A DNA stretch of 64,000 nucleotides from Caulobacter segnis (GCF_003243465.1 NZ_QFQZ01000002.1:1-64000), one strand, 5' to 3'. Positions 42,054-50,828 are shown, counted from the first letter of the stretch. Program-made: numbers and translations. Notes: generated from the sequence alone by a model not told the origin.

Positions 42054-43169
42054 ATGGCGCTTCCTGCGGACTTCACCTTGGCCGACCAGGATGGCCGCCC
42101 GACGGCGGTGCTGTCGGGGGACTGGACGGCTCGCGGCCTGCTCGACGCCGGCCTGCGCCTGGCCAAGGCCCTGGATGGGGTCGAGCGCCCCCTGTTCGAC
42201 CTGACCGGCGTCAATCGCTGCGACACCGCCGGCGCCTATGCGATCCTGCGCGCCGCCGGCGACGACCTGCAGCGGGTGGACGTCCAGGCCCGGCAGGGCG
42301 TGCTGCGCCTGCTTGAGCTGGTCTCGGCCGCCATCAAGGTCCAGACCGAGCCGACCGTGCGCCCCGGCGGCTTCAAGGCCCTGCTGGAGCGGATCGGCCG
42401 CGGCGTCTTCGGCCTGTTCTCCGACGCTTACAGCACCATGGTCTTCCTGGGCCATCTGCTGACCGCCTTTGGCCGCAGCCTCGTCAACCCCAAGCGAATC
42501 CGCTGGGCGCCGATCGTCGCCCTCTCCGAGCGCGCCGGCCTGGACGCCATGCCGATCGTGGCGACCACGACCTTCTTCATCGGCGCGGTGGTGGCCCTGC
42601 TGGGCGCCAACATGCTCACCGACTTCGGGGCCCAGGTCTATTCGGTCGAGCTGATCGGCATCTCGGTGATGCGCGAGTTCAACATCCTGATCACCGCAAT
42701 CCTGCTGGCCGGCCGCTCGGCCTCCAGCTTCGCGGCCGAGATCGGCTCGATGAAGATGAACCAGGAGATCGACGCCATGCAGGTCATGGGCGTCGATCCC
42801 TACGAAGCGCTGGTGCTGCCAAGGTTCGCCGCCCTGCTGCTGACCATCCCCATCCTGACCTTCGTGGCCACCATCGCGGGCCTGGCGGGCGGCATCCTTG
42901 TCGTCTGGATCGTCTTGGACCTGTCGCCCACCTTCTTCCTGCAGCGGATCGTCGACTATGTCGGCGCCACCCATTTCTGGATCGGCATGTCCAAGGCGCC
43001 GGTCATGGCCGCGGTGATCGCCGCCATCGGCTGCCGCCAGGGCATGGAGGTCGGCCAGGACGTCGAGGCGCTGGGCCGTCGCGTCACCGCCGCGGTGGTG
43101 CACGCCATCTTCGCGATCATCCTGATCGATGCGGTGTTCGCCCTGCTCTACATGAAGCTGGACATATGA
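42054..43169 (+). CDS. mlaE: STAS-MlaE fusion, lipid ABC transporter permease
   Basis: A 371-residue inner-membrane permease. The first 100 residues form a STAS domain (FDLTGVNRCDTAGAYAILRAAGD), the role of MlaB in enteric bacteria. The rest is MlaE with a helix rich in ALLGANMLTDFGAQVYSVELIGISVMREFNILITAILLAGRSASSFAAEIGSMKMNQEIDAM, the family's signature coupling region. AAGGA precedes ATG 42054; the longer frame to 41982 is not used. It is the first of four overlapping genes and overlaps mlaF by four bases. Function is transport of phospholipid between outer and inner membranes; direction is not settled. Confidence 0.92.
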   Translation: MALPADFTLADQDGRPTAVLSGDWTARGLLDAGLRLAKALDGVERPLFDLTGVNRCDTAGAYAILRAAGDDLQRVDVQARQGVLRLLELVSAAIKVQTEPTVRPGGFKALLERIGRGVFGLFSDAYSTMVFLGHLLTAFGRSLVNPKRIRWAPIVALSERAGLDAMPIVATTTFFIGAVVALLGANMLTDFGAQVYSVELIGISVMREFNILITAILLAGRSASSFAAEIGSMKMNQEIDAMQVMGVDPYEALVLPRFAALLLTIPILTFVATIAGLAGGILVVWIVLDLSPTFFLQRIVDYVGATHFWIGMSKAPVMAAVIAAIGCRQGMEVGQDVEALGRRVTAAVVHAIFAIILIDAVFALLYMKLDI

Positions 43170-43999
43170 CCGGGCCCGCTATTGATCCTCCCGCCGTCGA
43201 GACGGCCGACAGCGAAAAGTACCCGATCGAGGTGCGAGGCCTGGTCTCGCGATTCGGCGAGCATGTCGTCCACGACGGCTTGGACCTGAAGGTCGAGCGC
43301 GGCGAGGTGCTGGGCGTGGTCGGCGGCTCGGGCACCGGCAAGTCGGTGCTGCTCAACACCGTCATTGGCCTGAAGGCGCCGGACGGCGGACACGTGCGGC
43401 TGTTTGGCGGCGACATGCGCACGGCCTCGCGCCGCCGCTGGTCCTCGATCGAGCGCCGTTGGGGGGTGCTGTTCCAGCAGGGGGCCCTGTTCTCGAACCT
43501 GACGGTTCGCGAGAACGTCGCCGCGCCGCTGCACGAGCACACCGAGTTGCCCCGCCGCGAGATCGACGAGATCGCCGACCTGAAGATCGCCATGGTCGGC
43601 CTTGCCGCCCACGCCGCCTTGCTGAAGCCGGCCGAACTGTCCGGCGGCATGCGCAAGCGCGCCGGCCTGGCGCGAGCCCTGGCCATGGATCCGGAGCTCC
43701 TGTTCCTGGACGAGCCGACCGCCGGCCTCGATCCGATCAGCGCCGCGGCGTTCGACGAGCTGATCAAGGACCTGTCCGAGAGCCTGGACCTGACCGTTTT
43801 CATGATCACCCACGATCTGGACAGCCTCTATGCGATCACCGATCGCGTGGCGGTGCTGGCCGACAAGAAGGTGGTCGCCGTGGCGCCGGTTCACGAACTG
43901 GAGCGTTCGGATCATCCCTGGATCAAGAAGTACTTCCTGGGCCCGCGAGGACGCGCCGCCGCGTCCGCCGAGTCCCTGGCCGAGGCGAGGATCGACTGA
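43166..43999 (+). CDS. mlaF: MlaF-type ABC transporter ATPase
   Basis: A 277-residue cytoplasmic ATPase that powers the MlaE permease. Walker A is GGSGTGKS (near residue 53), the Q-loop is in FQQGALFSNLTV, the signature is LSGGMRKRAGLARAL, Walker B LLFLDEPTAGLDP, and the H-loop TFMITHDLDSL. The Mla-typical substitution GGM in the signature (not GGQ) is present. Start overlaps the mlaE stop (ATGA), and its stop overlaps the mlaD start (TGATG). Confidence 0.95.
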   Translation: MTGPAIDPPAVETADSEKYPIEVRGLVSRFGEHVVHDGLDLKVERGEVLGVVGGSGTGKSVLLNTVIGLKAPDGGHVRLFGGDMRTASRRRWSSIERRWGVLFQQGALFSNLTVRENVAAPLHEHTELPRREIDEIADLKIAMVGLAAHAALLKPAELSGGMRKRAGLARALAMDPELLFLDEPTAGLDPISAAAFDELIKDLSESLDLTVFMITHDLDSLYAITDRVAVLADKKVVAVAPVHELERSDHPWIKKYFLGPRGRAAASAESLAEARID

Positions 44000-44937
44000 T
44001 GGAAAGAAACGCCAACTACGCGGTGGTCGGCGCGGTCACGCTGGCCCTGTTCATGGGGCTGATCGTCTTCGCTGTCTGGCTGGCCAAGATCAGCTTCAAT
44101 CGCGACTACGACCTCTACGACGTGCTGTTCGTCGGTCCGGTGCGCGGCCTGTCGCAGGGCGGCGAGGCCCATTTCAACGGCATCAAGGTCGGCGAGGTCA
44201 CGCGCATCGAGCTCGACAAGAGCGACCCCAACCGCGTGATCGCCCGGATCCGCGTCACCTCGGACGTGCCGATCAAGGTCGACAGCTACGCGACGCTGGA
44301 GCCGCAGGGCATCACCGGGGTCAACTACATCCAGATCACCGCCGGCTCGCCGAACAAGGAGCTCTTGAAGGACACCGTCAAGGGCGGCCACGTGCCGGTC
44401 CTGCGCAGCCAGCGCAGCGCCCTCTCCGACCTTCTGGAAGGCGGCGGCACGGTGTTGACGCGCACGATCGAGGCGCTGGACCGCGTCAACCGCGTGCTGT
44501 CCGACAAGAACATCAAGACCTTCAGCGCCACGCTGACCGACGTCCAGGCCGTCACCGCCGAGCTGCGCGAGCGCAAGGAAGTGATCGCCGACGCCCAGAA
44601 GGCGCTGCAGAGCATCGACCAGACCGCCCAGTCGATCACCCAGCTGGCCAACAGCGCGGACGGCGTGGTCAACGGCGACGCCAAGCGCACGCTGAAGGAG
44701 CTGGGCGACGCGGCCGCCGAGCTGAAGGCCGCCGCCAAGGACGCCCGCGGCATGGTCGGAAAGCTCGAGGGCCCGACCAGCGACTTCGCGGCCACCGGCC
44801 TGCCGCAGCTGTCGGCGGCCATCGTCACCCTGCAGTCGGCCGCCGAGTCGCTGGACCGCCTGGTCGGCGAGGTCGAACAGAACCCCCGCGGCGCGTTCAG
44901 CAAGGCGCCCGCCAAGGAAGTGGAGGTCAAACCATGA
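43999..44937 (+). CDS. mlaD: MlaD/MCE-family protein
   Basis: A 312-residue periplasmic protein anchored by an N-terminal membrane helix (VVGAVTLALFMGLIVFAVWLA). The MCE domain follows (LYDVLFVGPVRGLSQGGEAHFNGIKVGEVTRI, about 38-115), which forms hexameric rings that carry lipid. The C-terminal half is long and helical (ALDRVNRVLSDKNIKTFSATLTDVQAVTAEL and AAAELKAAAKDARGMV), longer than E. coli MlaD (183 residues) and able to form a coiled coil or tunnel. It overlaps mlaF and the next lipoprotein gene. Confidence 0.93.
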   Translation: MERNANYAVVGAVTLALFMGLIVFAVWLAKISFNRDYDLYDVLFVGPVRGLSQGGEAHFNGIKVGEVTRIELDKSDPNRVIARIRVTSDVPIKVDSYATLEPQGITGVNYIQITAGSPNKELLKDTVKGGHVPVLRSQRSALSDLLEGGGTVLTRTIEALDRVNRVLSDKNIKTFSATLTDVQAVTAELRERKEVIADAQKALQSIDQTAQSITQLANSADGVVNGDAKRTLKELGDAAAELKAAAKDARGMVGKLEGPTSDFAATGLPQLSAAIVTLQSAAESLDRLVGEVEQNPRGAFSKAPAKEVEVKP

Positions 44938-45569
44938 GCCGCATCCGCAACCTCGCCCGCCTCACGGCGGTCGCTGCGCTCGCCATGGGCCTCTCGGCCT
45001 GCATCAGCGTCTTCCCGAAGACCAAGCCCGTGGGCCTCTATCGCTTCGGCGAGGCCGAGGTCAGCGCGCCCAAGGGACCGCCCGGCGGCATGATCGGCGT
45101 GCTGAAGGCCCCCTCGACCTTCACCCGCGCCGCCGCCAGCGACCGGATCCTGACCAGCACGGACGGCCAGATGGCCTACATCGCCGACGCCCGCTGGGTC
45201 TCGCCGGCCTTCGTGCTGTTCGAGGAGGCGGTGGCCCGCGCTTTCGAAAACGATCCTGGCCGCGCGCGCCTGATCGGTCGCGGCGAGGTGGGCAAGGCCG
45301 ATCTCGTGCTGCGGCTCGAGGTCCGCACCTTCGAGACCGACTACGTCAACGGCCCCAAGGCCGCGCCGGAAGTCGTCGTGCGGGTGCGCGGCGTGATGAC
45401 CCGCAACAGCGATCGGGCCCTGGTCGGCGACCAAGTCTTCGAGGCCCGCGTCAAGGCCGCCGACAACCGCGTCTCGGCGATCGTGCCCGCCTATGACAAG
45501 GCCGTCGCCAAGGTCCTGGGCGAGATCGTCGCCTGGGCCAACGCGGCCGGGCCGGCGATCGCTAGCTGA
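44934..45569 (+). CDS. ABC transport auxiliary lipoprotein (PqiC/LptE-like)
   Basis: A 211-residue lipoprotein. The lipobox is LSAC at residues 17-20, with a typical signal peptide, so the mature protein starts at Cys20 and is anchored probably at the outer membrane. The rest is a YmbA/PqiC-type domain (VGLYRFGEAEVSAP, IGVLKAPSTFTRAAASDRILT, SPAFVLFEEAVARAFENDPG). It should bridge the Mla-type inner-membrane complex to the outer membrane, a role MlaC/MlaA fill in enterics. It overlaps mlaD by four bases, and its stop overlaps the convergent NUDIX gene by eight bases. Confidence 0.87.
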   Translation: MSRIRNLARLTAVAALAMGLSACISVFPKTKPVGLYRFGEAEVSAPKGPPGGMIGVLKAPSTFTRAAASDRILTSTDGQMAYIADARWVSPAFVLFEEAVARAFENDPGRARLIGRGEVGKADLVLRLEVRTFETDYVNGPKAAPEVVVRVRGVMTRNSDRALVGDQVFEARVKAADNRVSAIVPAYDKAVAKVLGEIVAWANAAGPAIAS

Positions 45570-46329
45570 GCGCGGCCAAGGGCTCGGTCACGGGCCCATA
45601 GCCCGCCTCCGGCGGGATACGCAGGACGGCGCCGTCCACCCAGGGCTCGACCGTGACCAGCGGCCGCTCCGCCGCGCGCTGGACGGCGTCCGCCGGATCG
45701 ACGCTCTCGGCCAGCAGCTGCAGATTCATCCGCGTGGGGAAGATCACCTTGCGCGCGCCGGAAGCCGCCAGCTCCAGCGCGCGGCGCGGCGCGATCCACT
45801 CGGCGTCGACCGCCTCGTGCCCGTCGCAGATCGCCTGCTGCGCCAGCGGCGCGTGGGCGACGTAGAACCAGGTGTCGAACCGCTTGGGCATCAGCTTCGG
45901 CGTGATCCAGCGCGCGAAGACGGTCAGGGCCGCAAGGTCTAGGCGCAGGCCCAGGTCCGCCACGACCTCGAGAAACGGGACCTTGTCGTCCGCGACAGCG
46001 GCCCGGATATCCTTGGCCGCCTCGCCCGCATAGAACGCCCCGTCGGGGTCGCGGGCCAGCAGCACCCCGGCCTCTTCATAGGCCTCGCGAATGGCCGCGA
46101 TCCGCAAGGCCGCGTCGCCCGCCTGGACGCCATCGAACCCCAGGGCGTGGTCTCGCCAGCGCGGATCGCTGTCGCCCTGGTGGCTCTTGCCGCCGGGAAA
46201 TACGAGGGCGCCGGCCGCGAAGTCGATCTGATGATGGCGCTTGACCATCAGGACTTCGAAATCGGGGGCGTCTCGAAGCAGCAGTATGGTGGCGGCGGGG
46301 CGGATCTCGCCGTTTGAGGAGTCGGACAT
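45562..46329 (-). CDS. NUDIX hydrolase, NUDT19-like
   Basis: A 255-residue protein with a split NUDIX box: FPGGKSHQGDSD, then a long insertion, then RIAAIREAYEEAGVLL. This interrupted form is typical of NUDT7/NUDT19-like enzymes that act on CoA or acyl-CoA. ATG 46329 gives MSDSSNGEIRPAATILLLRDA; the longer frame to 46476 is not credible. CoA derivatives as substrate would fit the many acyl-CoA genes in the window but remain inference. It is convergent with, and overlaps, the Mla lipoprotein gene. Confidence 0.86.
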   Translation of the reverse strand: MSDSSNGEIRPAATILLLRDAPDFEVLMVKRHHQIDFAAGALVFPGGKSHQGDSDPRWRDHALGFDGVQAGDAALRIAAIREAYEEAGVLLARDPDGAFYAGEAAKDIRAAVADDKVPFLEVVADLGLRLDLAALTVFARWITPKLMPKRFDTWFYVAHAPLAQQAICDGHEAVDAEWIAPRRALELAASGARKVIFPTRMNLQLLAESVDPADAVQRAAERPLVTVEPWVDGAVLRIPPEAGYGPVTEPLAALS

Positions 46330-46390
46330 CCTTGCACTTTGGCGCCAGCCACAGGTCGCCGCCAGATCGATTTCGAACGACTGTTCGATC

Positions 46391-47527
46391 TCAGGCTGAG
46401 GCAGATCGTCGCCGTTTCTCGGCGCTGCGATCCATGCGTTCCAGCAGGTAGTCGGTGTCGTCACGCGACGCGGCATGCGGCGAGGTCAGGAAGCGCTGGA
46501 TCATGTGCTCCTGGAAACGCTCGCGGTCGTGGTCGCCGCCGTCGAATTCGAGGCTGTGGAACGCATCCACCCCGGCCCGAAAGGCCGAGTAGAGCCGCGG
46601 CGGCAAGCCGGCGCGCTCGCAGATGGCCTTCAGGCCCAGGGGACCGGCGTCGTGGACCATCAGCCAGGCGCGGTGATGTGGGATACCCGCCAGCTCGGCC
46701 ACGCCCCACTCGAAGAAGGTCATGTGCCCGTGCGCCAGGGCGCGCAGCAGCAGCGAGGGCGTCAGGCGGCCGGCGCTGTGCAGGTGCGCGACGAAAGCCT
46801 TGGGGTCGGCGGTCCGACCAGCCTGGTCGACCAGGTCGACCGTCGCCCGCTCCTTGGCGTCGACGATCAGCTCGAGCGTGAGCTCAGCCGACAGGGCATG
46901 ATGGGTCAGGATATGGTCGCGCAGCTGGTCGCCCACCATGTCGACCAGGCGCTCGGCCACCGCCAGCGGCAGGGCGGCGCGATAGGCCACAGCCTGCAGC
47001 ACCTGCTCGGACTTGGCGAACCGGGACAGGGCCTTCTTCAGCGACACCTCGGAAAAGCGAGCGTTATCGTTGGCGCAGGCGATGGCGACCGCCTCCTCCC
47101 CGGCCTCCTCGACGAGCTGCGTGGTGATCCGGCTGGACAGCTTGGGCCGCTGAGCGACCGCCAACTGGCGGGCGGGACCGCCCACGCGGAGGATCTCGGC
47201 CAGGTCGGCGTCGGTGAACACCGGCGAGAAGCTGATGATCGGCAGGCTGACCGTCTCGACGTCACGCGCCAGCCGCATGGCGACGTCGTGCGGGACGATC
47301 TTCGAGCCCTTCAGCGTGACCGCCAGCGCCCGACGCACCAGTTCAGCCGCGTCGGCGGCCATCACCCGCAAGATGTCGTGAGCGACCTGGCGGTCCTCTT
47401 CGCTGAGGTCCTCGCGGTCGATGCTGCGGCAGAGCTTGTAGGCCGCCATGGCGCGCTCGTCCGCCGTCGGGCCCTTCACGAGCATCCGAAGATCGGCTTC
47501 CGTCAGGGCTGCGCGCGTCATGGCCAT
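46391..47527 (-). CDS. DUF2336 protein
   Basis: A 378-residue cytoplasmic protein built of HEAT-like helical repeats, for example LVKGPTADERAMAAYKLCRSID, VAHDILRVMAADAAELVRRALAVTLKGS and LAVAQRPKLSSRITTQLVEEAGEEAVAIACANDNARFSE. The last stretch gives the alphaproteobacterial DUF2336 pattern. Family members are found almost only in alphaproteobacteria and some are reported in chemotaxis or cell-cycle signalling, but no biochemical role is established. The C-terminus is arginine/serine-rich. ATG 47527 and a second ATG two codons later are both possible. Confidence 0.87.
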   Translation of the reverse strand: MAMTRAALTEADLRMLVKGPTADERAMAAYKLCRSIDREDLSEEDRQVAHDILRVMAADAAELVRRALAVTLKGSKIVPHDVAMRLARDVETVSLPIISFSPVFTDADLAEILRVGGPARQLAVAQRPKLSSRITTQLVEEAGEEAVAIACANDNARFSEVSLKKALSRFAKSEQVLQAVAYRAALPLAVAERLVDMVGDQLRDHILTHHALSAELTLELIVDAKERATVDLVDQAGRTADPKAFVAHLHSAGRLTPSLLLRALAHGHMTFFEWGVAELAGIPHHRAWLMVHDAGPLGLKAICERAGLPPRLYSAFRAGVDAFHSLEFDGGDHDRERFQEHMIQRFLTSPHAASRDDTDYLLERMDRSAEKRRRSASA

Positions 47528-47827
47528 GGGGCGTCCATCCGGACCGTTGCGTGTGTGTGTCGAAACCCGTCGTGCGTCTGCGCGAGCCCCCTTTCGAGAG
47601 CGTCGCGAGTCACGATCATCAGTTGTTAGGCTTAACGATTGTTTGCACCTTTAAGCCAGGAATTAACGATCCGCCGTAGCGCGGCGCGTCTGGGCGTTTC
47701 GCCGCAGCTCAGCGCCGCCGCCCGGGCCGTGTCCGCAGCGGCCTGCACAGATCTGCCGTAAGGTAAGCCTTTCACGGTCCGCCGCCCTCCCCCATGGTTC
47801 GTCAAAAGAACATGATGGGAGGACGCG
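47528..47827. other. Divergent region, DUF2336 and CoA-transferase genes
   Basis: No gene is supportable. An AT-rich stretch at 47610-47670 contains GTTAGGCTTAAC, which is partly palindromic, and TTAA-N8-TTAAC (47651-47667), one base too far apart for a CtrA box. This stretch probably holds the promoters of both divergent genes. GGGAGG lies about five bases before the CoA-transferase ATG. Confidence 0.4.
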
Positions 47828-49018
47828 ATGCTGGAAGGTCTGCGGGTCGTTGAGCTGGCGACCTATATCGCCGCGCCGGGGGCGGCGGGGATCATGGCCG
47901 ACTGGGGCGCGGACGTGATCAAGGTCGAGTCGCCGGAGGGCGATCCGATGCGGCGGTTCTTCGACACCATCGGCTCGGACCAGGACGCCAATCCGGTGTT
48001 CGAACTCGACAATCGCGGCAAGCGGGCCGTGGTGCTGGATATCCGCAGCGACCTGGGTCGCGAGGCGCTGAAGGCGCTGGTCGCCACGGCCGACATCTTC
48101 CTGACCAATGTCCGTCCTGCCGCCCTGGCGCGCGCGGGCCTCGACTATGAGGCTCTGAAGGCCGTCAATCCGCGCCTGATCTACGCCAGCCTGACCGGCT
48201 ACGGCCTGACGGGTCCGGACGCCGACAAGCCGGGCATGGACGTCGCCGCCTTCTGGTCGCGCGCGGGCGTCGGGGCGATCACCGCGCCGAAGGGCGCCGA
48301 GCCCTTCCCGATCCGCACCGGCATGGGCGACCACGTGACCTCGCTGGCGACCGTCTCGGCGATCCTGGCGGCGGTCCACGAGCGCCACCGCACCGGCGTC
48401 GGCCGTCTGGTCGAGACCTCCCTGCTACGGACCGGCGTCTATGCGATCGGATCGGACATGGCGATCCAGTTGCGGCTGGGAAAATTGGCCTCCACCCGCG
48501 GCCGGCGTGAGGCCGTTCAGCCCCTCGCCAACTTCTACAAGACCGCCGACGGCCGCTGGATCTGCCTGTTACCGCGCCAGGGCTCGGTGGACTGGCCGCG
48601 GATCGCCGCCGCCGCTGGCCGACCCGAACTGGTCGACGACCCGCGCTTCGCCTCCGCCAAGGCCCGGCGCGAGCACGGCGAGGCGCTGGTCGACATCCTG
48701 GACGCCGCCTTCGGGGCGATGACCTATGACGAGGCGGCGCAGGTGCTCGACGCCGGCGATATCACCTGGGCCCCTTACCAGACGCCGCGCGAGCTGGCCG
48801 AAGACCCCCAGGCCGAGGCGGCTGGCTGCTTCGTCGAGACGCCGGACGGGCGCGGCGGGACCTTTCGAGCTCCAGCCGCGCCCGCGCGTTTTCCGGGCGC
48901 GGAGGATGGGCCGCGCGGCCCGGCCCCCGCGCTGGGCGCCGACACGGCGGCCGTGTTTCGCGAACTGGGTTGGGACGCGGAAAAGGTGGCCGCGCTGACG
49001 GTGGTCAGGTCCGCTTGA
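47828..49018 (+). CDS. CaiB/BaiF family (class III) CoA-transferase
   Basis: A 396-residue enzyme that moves CoA between acyl-CoA and a free acid, forming an aspartyl-CoA intermediate. The N-terminus is MLEGLRVVELATYIAAPGAAGIMADWGADVIKVESPEGDPMR, with NRGKRAVVLDIRSDLGREALKALVATADIFLTNVRP following. The catalytic Asp is probably in GMDVAAFWSRAG. The second domain includes RTGMGDHVTSLATVSAILAAVHERHRTGVGRLVETSLLRTG. GGGAGG lies ahead of the ATG. The substrate is unknown; similar genes sit with acyl-CoA dehydrogenases in catabolic loci. Confidence 0.92.
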   Translation: MLEGLRVVELATYIAAPGAAGIMADWGADVIKVESPEGDPMRRFFDTIGSDQDANPVFELDNRGKRAVVLDIRSDLGREALKALVATADIFLTNVRPAALARAGLDYEALKAVNPRLIYASLTGYGLTGPDADKPGMDVAAFWSRAGVGAITAPKGAEPFPIRTGMGDHVTSLATVSAILAAVHERHRTGVGRLVETSLLRTGVYAIGSDMAIQLRLGKLASTRGRREAVQPLANFYKTADGRWICLLPRQGSVDWPRIAAAAGRPELVDDPRFASAKARREHGEALVDILDAAFGAMTYDEAAQVLDAGDITWAPYQTPRELAEDPQAEAAGCFVETPDGRGGTFRAPAAPARFPGAEDGPRGPAPALGADTAAVFRELGWDAEKVAALTVVRSA

Positions 49019-49883
49019 CCTTGTCGTTGGCGTCGGCGAGCACGCGCAGCATCTCGGCCGAGAACATCGAACTGGCCAGGCGCTGGCCCGCGCCTACGCC
49101 GGACGCGCCGCCGGTCCCGCCGAAGGGGTCGCCGACATCCTGCGAACCGCGCAGGATCAGATTCATCACCGCTTCCTGCTGCTGGATGTGCTCGAGGCGA
49201 CGGCTGCTGGCGTACTGCACGAAGCCCTGTTCCCCGTCCGCGCGCGACGGGGCCGGATCGGCGACCGGGTTCGCGCCGCCGGTCTTGGTCAGGTTGGCGT
49301 AGAGCTCGCCCACCGTCGCAGGCCGGCCTTCGCGATAGAAGATCGAGCGGTTGGCCTGGGCCGCCTCCGGGAACATCGCCGCCGCATTGGCGCCGGGCGA
49401 GCTGTTCGCCGCCTGGATGAGCCTGGCCGAGCCCTGCGGACCCAGGAAGTGAGCGGCGTAAAGCTCGCCGGCCGTGGGCGAACGCCCCACCCGCCCCCGC
49501 AGATAGGAGGCGTGGTCCGAGGTCAGCTCACCCGCCATAAGCGACGCGGCGTGCGGATCCATCTTCAGGCCCAGCACGGCCTTGCGGGCCTCGTCGCCCT
49601 CGACGCGGTAGCGGCCGTCCGAACCCTGGCTGATCAGGTTGGCGTAACGGTCATAGCCGTACTTCGAGCCGTGCTTCTTCAGCGTGGCCAGCCAGGTCTG
49701 GTCGACGAACTGGAACAAGCCCGAGGCCGACGAGGTCCGCGCCTTGGCGGCGGGGTTGAACCCGCTCTCGCGCTTGGCGGCGCCCATCAGGAACGAGAAG
49801 TCGACGCCCGTCGCGTTTGAGGCGCGCTGGATCGCCGACTCGACGACGCTGCGAATGGAACCTACGGCGGGCATGGGTCTCAT
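49005..49883 (-). CDS. Lytic transglycosylase-like protein (SLT domain)
   Basis: A 292-residue protein with an SLT domain near the N-terminus: FLMGAAKRESGFNPAAKARTSSASGLFQFVDQTW, catalytic glutamate E39. No signal peptide is obvious with ATG 49883, which suits flagellar or secretion-linked transglycosylases exported by other routes. The rest is alpha-helical and low-complexity (GGTGGASGVGAGQ). A TTG at 49910 would place the start inside the CtrA box and is rejected. The perfect TTAA-N7-TTAAC box 17 bases upstream predicts cell-cycle control by CtrA, which would fit a role in flagellum or pilus assembly or in division. The 3' end overlaps the convergent CoA-transferase gene by 14 bases. Confidence 0.85.
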   Translation of the reverse strand: MRPMPAVGSIRSVVESAIQRASNATGVDFSFLMGAAKRESGFNPAAKARTSSASGLFQFVDQTWLATLKKHGSKYGYDRYANLISQGSDGRYRVEGDEARKAVLGLKMDPHAASLMAGELTSDHASYLRGRVGRSPTAGELYAAHFLGPQGSARLIQAANSSPGANAAAMFPEAAQANRSIFYREGRPATVGELYANLTKTGGANPVADPAPSRADGEQGFVQYASSRRLEHIQQQEAVMNLILRGSQDVGDPFGGTGGASGVGAGQRLASSMFSAEMLRVLADANDKVKRT

Positions 49884-49899
49884 GACTCGGCGATCATGG

Positions 49900-49915
49900 T
49901 TAATTCCCAATTAAC
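49900..49915 (-). promoter_or_regulatory. Perfect CtrA-type box
   Basis: TTAA-TTCCCAA-TTAAC matches the CtrA consensus TTAA-N7-TTAAC exactly. It lies 17 bases upstream of the transglycosylase ATG at 49883. A box this close to the start implies either repression or a very short leader. Confidence 0.7.
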
Positions 49916-50067
49916 CACGTTCCGCGCCGCGCGTCCGGAGACAAGACGCCGCAGGCGATCTTACAGGCGTAAGAGAAATTTCACTCAGGATTACGATTGT
50001 CAATTTACAGAGGCCGAGCCGCGTGCTGATCTGATCCTACGAATGTAAATTCATTAGGGAGATCGTT

Positions 50068-50772
50068 ATGGCTCTGGCCCTGAATCCCAATGGCTCCGGC
50101 ATTCCCGGCCTCGACGAAGCGCCGCGCAAGCCGTCCCGCGTGCTGATCCTCGGCCTCGGCGTCTCGGCCGCCGCGCACCTGATGCTGATCGGCTATCTGG
50201 CCTATCAGAAGTGGACGCAGCCGCTGCCCCCGGCCGAACCCGAAAACCCGTTCGTTATCGAGCAGGTCTATACGCCCAAGCCGCCGCCTCCCCCGCCGCC
50301 GCAGAGCGCGCCCCCGAAGAATCAGCTTCGGCTGCACACGCCCGCGCCGACGGCCCAGCCGACGCCCGAGCCGCTGCCGATCAAGCCGGTGGACGTCGAG
50401 GGGCCGCCCCAGCCAGGACCGGTCGTCCTGCCGACGGCTCCGGCCGCGCCGACAACGCCGCCGGGGCCACAGCCCAAGGTGATCACCCGCGCGAACTGGC
50501 TGCGCATTCCTTCGGGCGACGAGATGGCGCGCTACTATCCGGAAAGGCCGCAGCAGCTGGGCGTCTCGGGCTCGGCGACGCTGAGCTGCACGGTGGCGGT
50601 GAACGGGACGGTGCGCGACTGCTCGGTGATCTCGGAGACGCCGACCGGCCAAGGCTTCGGCGCCGCGGCCCTGAAGATTTCGCGCTTCTTCAAGATGAAG
50701 CCGCAGATGGAGAACGGCGAGCCGATCGACGGCGCCACCGTCAGCATCCCGATCCGGTTCAACGCGGGCTGA
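50068..50772 (+). CDS. tonB: Energy transducer TonB
   Basis: A 234-residue protein spanning the periplasm. It has one N-terminal membrane helix (RVLILGLGVSAAAHLMLIGYLAY, about 25-47), a proline-rich linker with PKPPPPPPPQ (about 73-135), and a C-terminal TonB domain with YPERPQQLGVSGSATLSCTVAVNGTVRDCSVISETPTGQGFGAAAL, which contacts receptors. Two cysteines in CTVAVNGTVRDC may form a disulfide. No exbBD is adjacent. It should supply energy to TonB-dependent receptors such as the one at 28630. It has its own transcript and is followed by a hairpin terminator. Confidence 0.9.
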   Translation: MALALNPNGSGIPGLDEAPRKPSRVLILGLGVSAAAHLMLIGYLAYQKWTQPLPPAEPENPFVIEQVYTPKPPPPPPPQSAPPKNQLRLHTPAPTAQPTPEPLPIKPVDVEGPPQPGPVVLPTAPAAPTTPPGPQPKVITRANWLRIPSGDEMARYYPERPQQLGVSGSATLSCTVAVNGTVRDCSVISETPTGQGFGAAALKISRFFKMKPQMENGEPIDGATVSIPIRFNAG

Positions 50773-50798
50773 CAGCCCTCCTCCGGCGTTGAACCGGC

Positions 50799-50828
50799 GG
50801 CCGGGTCGCGCCTTCCAGCGGCCCGGCC
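50799..50828. terminator. Hairpin between convergent genes
   Basis: GGCCGGGTCGC/GCGGCCCGGCC pairs over 11 positions with one G-T wobble, between the tonB and acyl-CoA dehydrogenase stops. It is likely a bidirectional terminator, although no long T-run follows. Confidence 0.5.

Noticed and set aside
47651..47667. CtrA box in front of the DUF2336 or CoA-transferase gene
   Set aside because: TTAA and TTAAC are separated by eight bases, not seven, so it does not fit the consensus.
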